From contig SUWW01000010.1 of assembly GCA_015061285.1 (NCBI GenBank), positions 110,100 to 174,099 on the forward strand: a stretch of 64,000 bases of DNA. The letters are read 5' to 3'. Shown here in pieces: positions 45,997 to 54,600 of this stretch (position 1 is its first letter; every line of letters starts with the position of its first letter). A model generated the notes under the pieces. It was not told the DNA's origin and did no database searches. It worked only from the letters and a program-made list of their open reading frames with translations. The stretch is from Bacteroidales bacterium. Its GTDB lineage: Bacteria > Bacteroidota > Bacteroidia > Bacteroidales > Marinilabiliaceae. The translations under genes were made by a program, and so were the position numbers.

Positions 45997-47022
45997 CTAT
46001 TGATTGCTGTCAACCTTGCCCCACGTCTGTCCATCGTAATACATCGATGAGCCGTCCATGCTGAGGTCGTCGCTTGTTTGGAGCGTGTCGTCGTTGTTGA
46101 ATATCACTTCGCCATAATCGGAATAGCGTTTGCTCACTTGTGTTTTCCACCAACCGCGTTTACCATTTATCACAACGTCGGCGTCCCACGTCATTGGTTC
46201 GCCAGGCCACGGAAAGTTCATGTCGCCGCGCAAGCTCCATAGGTAGCAATAAGGCTGCTGCCAATTAGCTACGTTGTTGAAATATACATATATGTTGGTC
46301 GGCGCAGATTTTACGAACGTTGTAGTGTCGGTCTCTACTGTGCCATCGTTGGCTTTGGCTATGGTTATTAGTGTTATGCTCGTCTCTGTGGGCTCGTTGG
46401 TGCCAATAGTTATAGGTTCGCCATCGCGAACACTTACAATTCTTTGCCCGCTATTGCTAATCACTTTTACAGAACCTTCTGCCACATCGGGATTGAACGA
46501 TGGCGTGACAACAAACTCGTTGGTCATAAACTCGGTGTCGTCAGGATAATCAATGCTTATGCGCGGATACTTATGCTCTGAGCGTAGCATGGTGAGCGTC
46601 ATGTTGTTCAAGTCGAGCGTTATCTTGCTCAAGCGAATGGATTGCGAGCCGCTTATTCCGCTGATGAAGATGTTGTCGCCACCAATTTTCACCTTGTTAG
46701 GCGCACCTACAACGAAATCTTCGCCAAAACCACCAATGTCGACGGTGTGCCAATCTTCGGAGGCAATTTTCCAGCCATCGCGACCGTTATAAACTACGAA
46801 GTTGTCTATTTCGTATATGCCGTCGCCAATGCGCTTCATTTCATTGGTTATGCCCCATGAGTTGAGTGTGCCGCGCAAAAACACCTTAGTAGAATCGTTG
46901 ATTTGCCCCATTTCTGTGGCGCGTTTTGCGAGTTCTTCTTGGCGCGTGTCTTTTAGGTTTACATTTTGTGAATAGGTAGTTATGGAAATAGCAGCAATAA
47001 TAGTAAGCAAAATGGTTTTCAT
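45997..47022 (-). CDS. Secreted starch-binding protein without a catalytic domain
   Basis: The protein has a signal peptide (MKTILLTIIAAISITTYS) and no lipobox. Residues about 45-150 form a domain like the beta-sandwich modules of pullulanases and SusE/F (KVFLRGTLNSWGITNEMK). Residues 155-240 look like an Ig-like module. The last 95 residues resemble a CBM26 starch-binding module: IYVYFNNVANWQQPYCYLW, then FPWPGEPM and EVIFNNDD, with the aromatic residues used for glucan binding. No glycosidase domain is present in its 341 aa. It should bind starch or a similar alpha-glucan outside the cytoplasm. It lies 151 bases beyond dnaE with a large hairpin between, so it is probably a separate unit. 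Confidence 0.72.
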   Translation of the reverse strand: MKTILLTIIAAISITTYSQNVNLKDTRQEELAKRATEMGQINDSTKVFLRGTLNSWGITNEMKRIGDGIYEIDNFVVYNGRDGWKIASEDWHTVDIGGFGEDFVVGAPNKVKIGGDNIFISGISGSQSIRLSKITLDLNNMTLTMLRSEHKYPRISIDYPDDTEFMTNEFVVTPSFNPDVAEGSVKVISNSGQRIVSVRDGEPITIGTNEPTETSITLITIAKANDGTVETDTTTFVKSAPTNIYVYFNNVANWQQPYCYLWSLRGDMNFPWPGEPMTWDADVVINGKRGWWKTQVSKRYSDYGEVIFNNDDTLQTSDDLSMDGSSMYYDGQTWGKVDSNQ

Positions 47023-47096
47023 TGTTGAGTGTATTTATGTAGGATTTGGCCCTATTATGGGGTGCAATTTTACTGATAATATCACTATTATAATTA

Positions 47097-47136
47097 CGCG
47101 GAGCGCACTAAAAATGAAACTTTAGCGCGTTCCGCG
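47097..47136. repeat. Long hairpin between dnaE and the starch-binding gene
   Basis: CGCGGAGCGCACTAAA (47097-47112) and TTTAGCGCGTTCCGCG (47121-47136) pair at 14 of 16 positions plus one wobble, with an 8-base loop. Neither side has a T-run, so it is not a standard intrinsic terminator. Confidence 0.6.
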
Positions 47137-47173
47137 ATTGTAGTGTTTAGGTGTATGCAAAAACGAATCGAGA

Positions 47174-50100
47174 TTATTCCCAAGTAGCGTCAAGCACTTG
47201 TTCGGTGTGGTTGTTGATAAAGTCGATTACTTCTGGACCTACCACTACGCCATGCGATCGAGAATGCAGACGCACATGGCGGTTGTTTATTTTATCGATG
47301 AGGTTGAAGTGCACCTGAGCTGCAGGCGCTTGCTCTATCAGTTCGCCGCGTCGAGTGTAGCGTTTTTCGGTACTTACGAGCATATTTTTGAAGTCGCTGA
47401 TGAGTTCGCTGTCTACTTTGTGGAAATCTAACGTGATAGAGAGCGAATGCGATTGCGGATTTTTTAGCAAATCGCTGAGGAAGCAGATATTGTCGTAGGT
47501 GCGATAGAGTCGTCCGCCACCATATTGGCTTTCGGTAACGGTTCCGTGTATGCAGATGTAGGAATTGAGCTCAAACAGGTTGGCAAATTTCTTATAATCT
47601 TCGCCAAAGAGAGCCACTTCGCAACCGCCAGAATAGTCTTCCAAATTTGCTATCAGATAGGGTCGCCCTTTCTTGTCGATGCCACGACGCTTTATGCCGG
47701 TAACTATGCCGCCAACAATGAAGTTGTGGTTGAGCAACTGAGCATAGTTGTCGTCGGAGAGCATGTTGGCTGGCGTATTTACAATATATTTCATCTCGAA
47801 TTTATACACATCGAGCGGGTGAGCAGTGAGATAGATGCCCACGACTTCTTTCTCTTTGCTAAGACGCTCGAGAGTCGACCACGAATTGATTATTTCGGGC
47901 AAATCGGGTCGAGCCATCTCTACGGTAGTGCCGAGGTCGCCAAAGAGCGAAACTTGTTGCTCGTTGCGCTCTTTTTGCACACGCTGTCCATATTTAGAGA
48001 GCATCTCGCTGCCCGAATCGCCAATTTTTGTCAGTGCAAAAAATTGTTCGCGTTTTATGCCTAAGCAGTCGAAAGCACCTGCCACGGCGAGGTTTTCAAT
48101 GGCTTTGCGGTTGCACTTACTTAAGTCTACGCGCTCCACAAAGTCGTATATATCGACATATTTACCATTCTTATCGCGCTCGCTGATGATGGCTTCGACG
48201 GCAGCCTCGCCAACGCCTTTCACACCTCCAAGTCCGTAGAGCACAGCGCCTTCTTTGTTCACAGCAAAGTTTAGCTCCGACTCGTTGACGTTAGGTCCTT
48301 CGACTTTGAGTTTCATATTTTTACACTCCTCCATAAACTTCGTCACGTCGGTGATGGTGTCTTTGCTTATGGTGAGGTTGGCTGCCATATATTCGGCAGG
48401 GTAGTGCGCCTTCAGATAGCCAGTTTGATAAGCCACCCATGCGTAGCAAGCGGCGTGCGATTTGTTGAATGCATACGAAGCAAACGCCTCCCAGTCTTTC
48501 CAAATCTTTTCGAGCACATCTTTCGGATGTCCTTTCTCCATGGCCTGATTGATGAACTTTGGCTTGAGCTCTGCCAGAATAGCCATCTGCTTCTTACCCA
48601 TGGCTTTACGGAGTTTATCGCTCTCGCCACGTGTGAAGCCCGCGAGGTCGCGGCTGAGAAGCATCACTTGCTCCTGATACACGGTAACGCCATACGTATC
48701 GCGCAAACGGGGCTCCATAGCATCGAGGTCGTAGGTGACGGGTTCGCGACCTTGCGCTCGGTTGATGAACGTAGGTATGTACTGAATAGGTCCCGGACGA
48801 TAGAGGGCGTTCATGGCTATGAGGTCGGTCAGCTTGGTAGGCTGAAGCTCGCGTAGATATTTCTGCATACCAGGCGATTCGAACTGGAACACGCCAATAG
48901 TTTTTCCTTCCGAAAATAGCTTGTAGGTAAGTTCGTCGTCGAGAGGAATTTTTTCTATATCGATCTCCTCGCCCGTACGGCGGCGGATATTCTTGAGCGT
49001 CTCCTTGATGAGCGTCAGCGTGATGAGACCGAGGAAGTCCATCTTTATCAATCCTACCGACTCGATGACGTGTCCGTCGTATTGAGTGACGTTGATATCC
49101 TCATCGGAGTCTTTATCGCGAACGCAACATATAGGAGCAAAGTTTGTAAGGTCGTCGGCACCGATAATCACACCGCAGGCGTGTATGCCAGTTTGACGAT
49201 TGGTGTCTTCGAGCTGCGACGCATATTCCAATACGTGGCTGATAAGTTCCTTATTATCAATATAATTAGGAAGAGCGTTGAGTTCTTCGTTGTATTCGCA
49301 GTAGCGAGCCGCCTTGAGTTGAGGAACATATTTGAAGCACGCGTTGAGTTTTACTTTCGGAATTTTGCGTCCCTTTTTCTCCTTGCCATTGGCAAAGGTG
49401 TCGCCCGTCTCAGGGTCGATGAAGTCGTCGAACTTATCGGGCACAAAGCCTTTGAGAGCGTTCGAAAGCGATAGCGGCAGTTGATGCACACGCGCCACAT
49501 CGGCAATGGCGTTTTTGGTGGCCATAGTGCCATACGTAATAATATGAGCTACCTTCTCGGCTCCATATTTATGAGTAACCCAATCGAGCACCTTACCACG
49601 ACCAGCATCATCGAAGTCGACATCAATATCGGGAAGCGATATACGGTCGGGGTTGAGGAAACGTTCGAAAAGCAAATCGTAGCGCAGTGGGTCGATATTG
49701 GTGATGCCTAAGCAATAAGCCACCACCGAGCCCGCCGCCGAACCACGACCAGGACCCACACTGACGTCGAGCTCTTCGCGAGCAGCGCGTATGTAGTCGC
49801 GCACAATGAGGAAGTAGCCTGGGAAACCCATCGTCTTCATGATGTGAAGCTCGAATATTATGTTGTCCTTGACCTTTTGTGGCGGAATGGGGTTGCCAGC
49901 AGGGTCGATGCCTTGGTCGAGGTTTTCGCCATAGCGTTTCACTGCGCCTTCCCACGCGAGTTTATTTAGGTAGTCGGCCTCGAGTTTGATACGATAGAGT
50001 TTCTCGTAGCCGCCAATCTTCTTGATTTTCTTTTCGCCATCTTCGCGGCTCATCACCACTTCGCCTTTTTCGTTCTGCGTAAACTCGTTGTATAGGTCTT

Positions 50101-51199
50101 CGTTGGTGAACTTTTTGCGATACTCCTCCTCCGTGCCAAAGTCCTCAGGAATAGGGAATTTAGGCATGATAGGACCCGAGTCGATGTCGTAGACTTCTAC
50201 CTTTTCGGCAATCTCCATAGTGTTTTCGAGTGCTTCGGGTAGGTCGCTAAATATGGCGAGCATCTCGTCGGGCGTTTTGAGCCACTCTTGTTTGGTATAG
50301 TGCATACGCTCATCGTCGTAGTTTTTGTTTGTCGAGAGGCAGATAAGTCGGTCGTGAGCTTCGCCGTGTTCCTCTTCTACGAAGTGAACGTCGTTGGTGC
50401 AAATAATTTTTATGTCGTACTTACGAGCAATCTCAACCAACGATGGATTGATGCGCTCTTGTTCTATGTATGTTTCGGTGTTAGCATTGGGCTTATCGGT
50501 TTTATGTCGCTGGAGCTCAATGTAATAGTCGTCGCCAAAAAGATTTTTGAACCACTGAGCCGACTTTTCGGCCTCTTCGCGTTTGCCAGCTAAAAGGAAA
50601 CTTGGCACTTCGCCAGCCAAACAAGCCGAAGCACATATCACACCTTCGTGATATTTCTCAAGGAGTGCGTGGTCGATGCGAGGTCGGCCATAGAAGCCAT
50701 CAATGTAGGCTTGCGACGATAGCTTGCATAGGTTTTGGTAACCTTTTTTGTTTTTGGCTAATAATATTATGTGCCAACCACTTTTGTCCGAAGCCAAAAC
50801 TTTGTCTTTGTTCTCCTTCTTTTCGGCATATTTACGATTGATGAAGTGGTCGCGGCGAGCGCAATAGGCCTCAATGCCGAATATCGGTTTGAATGGCACT
50901 TCGGTTTTCATTTTCTCCTTTAGCTCGTCTATCTTGGCTTGTATTTCAGCCACTTTGGCATCGTCGCCAGCGGCTTTTTTGAGGTCTTTTTCTAAGTCGC
51001 CAAGTTTGGCTTTCGATGCACCGTTGATCTTCTTGCAATAGTCCGACAGCTCTTTTATGCCAAACATATTGCCGTGGTCTGTCAGTGCAATGCTGTTCAT
51101 GCCCGTACGACGACATTTTTCTACAAGGTCGGGCACTTTCGACATGCCATCGAGCATCGAATAGTGCGAGTGAACGTGAAGATGCGTGAATTGTACCAT
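47174..51199 (-). CDS. dnaE: DNA polymerase III alpha subunit
   Basis: DnaE is the replicative polymerase subunit. The N-terminal PHP domain is visible with FTHLHVHSHYSMLDGMSKV at residues 4-22; it keeps the HxH metal-binding pattern. Within this domain, residues about 65-105 form a Lys/Glu/Ala-rich insertion likely to be a coiled coil (LEKDLKKAAGDDAKVAEIQA). The palm domain has VGPGRGSAAGSVVAYCLGI near 487 and the catalytic LPDIDVDFDD near 529. Then come the beta-clamp binding region, a helix-hairpin-helix segment and an OB fold near 1140. Length 1341 aa exceeds the 1160 aa of E. coli but is not unusual for the group. A single protein; no intein is seen. Confidence 0.96.
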   Translation of the reverse strand: MVQFTHLHVHSHYSMLDGMSKVPDLVEKCRRTGMNSIALTDHGNMFGIKELSDYCKKINGASKAKLGDLEKDLKKAAGDDAKVAEIQAKIDELKEKMKTEVPFKPIFGIEAYCARRDHFINRKYAEKKENKDKVLASDKSGWHIILLAKNKKGYQNLCKLSSQAYIDGFYGRPRIDHALLEKYHEGVICASACLAGEVPSFLLAGKREEAEKSAQWFKNLFGDDYYIELQRHKTDKPNANTETYIEQERINPSLVEIARKYDIKIICTNDVHFVEEEHGEAHDRLICLSTNKNYDDERMHYTKQEWLKTPDEMLAIFSDLPEALENTMEIAEKVEVYDIDSGPIMPKFPIPEDFGTEEEYRKKFTNEDLYNEFTQNEKGEVVMSREDGEKKIKKIGGYEKLYRIKLEADYLNKLAWEGAVKRYGENLDQGIDPAGNPIPPQKVKDNIIFELHIMKTMGFPGYFLIVRDYIRAAREELDVSVGPGRGSAAGSVVAYCLGITNIDPLRYDLLFERFLNPDRISLPDIDVDFDDAGRGKVLDWVTHKYGAEKVAHIITYGTMATKNAIADVARVHQLPLSLSNALKGFVPDKFDDFIDPETGDTFANGKEKKGRKIPKVKLNACFKYVPQLKAARYCEYNEELNALPNYIDNKELISHVLEYASQLEDTNRQTGIHACGVIIGADDLTNFAPICCVRDKDSDEDINVTQYDGHVIESVGLIKMDFLGLITLTLIKETLKNIRRRTGEEIDIEKIPLDDELTYKLFSEGKTIGVFQFESPGMQKYLRELQPTKLTDLIAMNALYRPGPIQYIPTFINRAQGREPVTYDLDAMEPRLRDTYGVTVYQEQVMLLSRDLAGFTRGESDKLRKAMGKKQMAILAELKPKFINQAMEKGHPKDVLEKIWKDWEAFASYAFNKSHAACYAWVAYQTGYLKAHYPAEYMAANLTISKDTITDVTKFMEECKNMKLKVEGPNVNESELNFAVNKEGAVLYGLGGVKGVGEAAVEAIISERDKNGKYVDIYDFVERVDLSKCNRKAIENLAVAGAFDCLGIKREQFFALTKIGDSGSEMLSKYGQRVQKERNEQQVSLFGDLGTTVEMARPDLPEIINSWSTLERLSKEKEVVGIYLTAHPLDVYKFEMKYIVNTPANMLSDDNYAQLLNHNFIVGGIVTGIKRRGIDKKGRPYLIANLEDYSGGCEVALFGEDYKKFANLFELNSYICIHGTVTESQYGGGRLYRTYDNICFLSDLLKNPQSHSLSITLDFHKVDSELISDFKNMLVSTEKRYTRRGELIEQAPAAQVHFNLIDKINNRHVRLHSRSHGVVVGPEVIDFINNHTEQVLDATWE

Positions 51200-51247
51200 T
51201 CTTTTTATACGTATTTACTGAGGTTGTGTGCCGTTGCCGACAAAGCA

Positions 51248-51255
51248 CAAATGTA
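51248..51255 (-). promoter_or_regulatory. -7 box before dnaE
   Basis: Minus-strand TACATTTG followed by TGC fits TAnnTTTG, 49 bases before the dnaE start. A matching -33 is not evident. Confidence 0.5.
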
Positions 51256-51387
51256 AAAATCAACCTAAGCCATTTTTTAGCGTACTACCGATATATTTTT
51301 CGAAAGTGTCGTAATGATTTGGTAATTAGATGTTTATAATTAAGTATGTATGCAAGTTACGATACTTATCATGGTAAGTATGTATAT

Positions 51388-51502
51388 AAAAAAACGGTCA
51401 ACCGTCACGGCTAACCGCCCCCCAATAAAATTAAATATGAAGTGTGCATTCATCAAGAACTGATGAATAACGGCGTCAAAGGTAGTAAACCTTTGACTTC
51501 GT
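51388..51502 (-). ncRNA. Candidate small RNA with three hairpins
   Basis: Read on the minus strand, the region gives hairpin 1, GTCAAAGGT/ACCTTTGAC (51497-51475, 9 bp, 5-base loop); hairpin 2, ATTCATCA/TGATGAAT (51468-51448, 8 bp, 5-base loop); a 30-base linker; and hairpin 3 (51417-51395, 9 bp with two G-U pairs) followed directly by T7. The last is a textbook terminator with no gene to terminate, so a small RNA of about 110 bases is the simplest reading. A weak -7-like TTTTTTTG lies at 51513-51506. No known family is recognised. Confidence 0.45.
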
Positions 51503-51613
51503 ATGCAAAAAAATGGAAAAATATTTAGAATCGTAGGATTTTGTTTTAGCATATATATATTCAATAACACATAGCTTAACGTTTGGTTGGCAAAAAGACG
51601 ATAAAAACACAAA

Positions 51614-51640
51614 TTGTTAGTAAATATTAACATATCTTCG
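51614..51640 (+). promoter_or_regulatory. Possible promoter of the PL11 gene
   Basis: TTG (51614-51616) and TATCTTCG (51633-51640) resemble the -33 and -7 elements, with one mismatch in the -7 box and a 16-base spacer in place of 19. The leader would be about 40 bases. Confidence 0.4.
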
Positions 51641-51684
51641 CACCATTGAAATTTGAACTAACTAACAACATTACTACAATCATT

Positions 51685-54600
51685 ATGCGAAAAATTTTAC
51701 TAATTCTTTTGGTCTGTATGCTCGCTTCAGTCCAAGGTTTCGCTCAGCGATTTACCGATGAGCTTGGCCGAGGAATAGTGGCAGTGAAGACCGACGAAGG
51801 TGTATTCGTGTCGTGGCGTATAACAGCCAACGAATACTACGATGTGAAATACAACCTCTACCGCGATGGTGAGATGGTAAACACAAAACCTCTTGAAGTG
51901 TCGAACTTCGTTGATACTAAAGGTACTGCAGCAAGCACCTACACCGTGGCTCCTATCGTAAAAGGCATAGAAGGGGCTCAAAGTGCTGCAGCAAGTGTTC
52001 TCTCAACCGACTATTTGGTTATTCCGAAGGCTACGCGCATTAGCAACGATGGCAAAACCGACATCACAGCCAACTATTCGCCAAACGATGCTACTATTGG
52101 CGATTTGGATGGCGACGGTGAGATGGAAATTATTGTGAAACAAAACAATAATGTCGATGAGGCCGCTGGCTTTCCTTCATCAAGCATCGACTACGACCGT
52201 ATTGAAGTCTACAAACTCGATGGCACATTGCTTTGGTGGATAGACTGTGGTCCGAACCTTGCCGATTTCCAACACAACGAGACAAATATAGCTGTCTACG
52301 ACTGGGATATGGATGGCAAAGCAGAGTGCGTTATGCGTGCTGCCGATGGTACAAAAATTCACGCAGCCAATGGCGAAGTCTACACCATTGGCGACCCTTC
52401 TAAAGTCTATCGTTCGGGCTATAACACGTCAGCCATTTTTGTTCACGATGGCGATGAATTTCTTGTATATATGAATGGCGAAACGGGTGTTCCCTACTAC
52501 ACTGGTGAGTATCCGCTCAAGCGACTCGAAGCAGGAGAAACAAGCCTCGAGAGCGCGTGGGGCGATGGATACGGACACCGTTCTACGAAGCACTTCTTTG
52601 GTGCGCCATATTTCGATGGAAAACACCCAAGCCTGTTCCTTGCTCGCGGTATATACACTCGCCACAAGATGATTGCTTACGACATAAATCCTTCTACCCA
52701 CGAGCTCACCGTTCGTTGGAATTGGACATGCAATACGGCGGGTTCACCTTGGTATGGTCAAGGTTATCATAACTATGCCGTGGCCGATGTCGATTGGGAC
52801 GGTCGAGACGAGATTGTGTTCGGTTCGATGGTAATCGATGACAATGGTAAAGGCCTTAGCACTACTGGACTTGGACATGGCGACGCAGAGCACGTGGGCG
52901 ACTTCGATCCATATAAACATGGTTCGGAAATCTACGCTTGCAACGAAGATGCCCCCGACAACAACTATCGCGATGCCACCACGAGCAAAATATATTATCG
53001 ACAAATTAGTGGCAACGATGATGGCCGCTCAATTTGTGGCAACTTCACCAACGATGTTTTTGGTGCAATTGGCAAATCGGGTCACGACTCGTTTATCAGT
53101 TGCGTTGCAGCTGACCATGTAGATGGTGTGAATGGCTCTGGAGTTTCGGTTAACTTCCGTATTTATTGGGATGGCGACCTGCTCGAAGAGTCGTTTGACG
53201 GCTCTAATGGAGCTGGCTCTGCTGGTTGCGTATACAAATACAATGTAGGCGCTATAAAAACATTCAGCAACACTCGTGTAAATAACAGTACTAAAGCTAC
53301 TCCATGTTTCCAAGGCGATATTTTTGGTGATTGGCGCGAGGAGGTTATCATGCGCGATGTCGACAACAACATGCGTATACAGTTCACAACCTATCCTACC
53401 GAATGGCGCAACTACACGCTGCTCCACGATCATCAGTATCGCAATGCTATGGTTTGGCAGATGAATGGCTATAACCAGCCGCCACACGTAAGCTACTTCC
53501 TCGGCGAAGTTGAAGGTATAACCATTGCGCCTCCACCGCTCACAACTTCTGGTCGTACCCATATCGATGCTGGTGGTAGCATAAGTTCGTTGAACAACGA
53601 CGAACACATCTTGCTCGATGAAACTGGCGATGCCTCTTACACCATCAGTGGCGAATGTGCTCCATACATACTTACCGACAATGCTCCTTCGTGGGTACAG
53701 GGTAACGATGATAATGATAATATAACCTACACAACCTACACTCATACCATTACTGGTGATGGCGTGCTCAGCGGTTCAATGCGTCTTATCAAGCAAGGCG
53801 ATGGACGTTTGGTGTTGCCTAAGAATACTCATACTTACACAGGCGAAACCAATGTTTGGGCTGGTACGCTCGAGTTCGATGGCAAGTTGGCTGCAAGCCC
53901 TGTTTGGCTCAACCGTTTTGCTACGCTCGAATCGAATGGAGGCGAATTCGTTCGTGCTGTTACGGCTGATTTTGGCGCATCTATCTCACCTGCAGGCGAA
54001 AATGCTGAGGGTGTGATAAATATTGATACGCTCGTGCTCAACTTTGGCGCTCAGCTCACACTCGACCTCTATGCCGATGGTCTTACGGCTGATAAGATTG
54101 TTGCTAAAAAGTTAGTACTCAATGCTCTCGACAACGATGCCTTCCCACTCGACGATAAAAATCCTATTATAAACCTTGTGCTTCACTATGTTGCCGGTGC
54201 CAATTCGATGGCAGCTGGCGATTACCTTGTTGGCGAAATTGGCGAAATAGAAGGCGACCTCACAAAGGTTAAAATTGATGGACGCGATGGCAATAAAGTG
54301 ACGCTTGTATATACTGACAAGAAACTCTATTTGCATGTTGATGAGCTCCGCGAAGCAAGCACAATCTATTGGACTGGTTCCGAAAGTAACATTTGGGATT
54401 TGGCTAATACCGCAAACTTCGTCGATGCCGATGGCAATGCAACGGTGTTTGTGAAGGGCGATAAAGTCATCTTCAACGACGATGCAGTGAACGTTAATGT
54501 GAAGCTTGCAGAAGCGCTTATGCCTTCGGCTGTGGTGTTCTCGAACAACAAACTCAACTATTCGCTTTCGGGCAATAGTATTATTGGTTCAACCTCGCTC

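Larger units (their letters stand above)
51200..51684. other. Structured intergenic region between dnaE and the PL11 gene
   Basis: This 485-base region carries the dnaE promoter box (51248-51255), a spaced palindrome ATACTTA/TAAGTAT at 51362-51381, three hairpins (51388-51417, 51448-51468, 51475-51497) and the PL11 promoter (51614-51640). No convincing protein-coding gene lies here. Confidence 0.65.

Noticed and set aside
51340..51633. A 97-codon open frame on the minus strand between dnaE and the PL11 gene
   Set aside because: It runs straight through the three hairpins and the terminator, has low-complexity AT-rich composition and no recognisable domain; the hairpins explain the region better.
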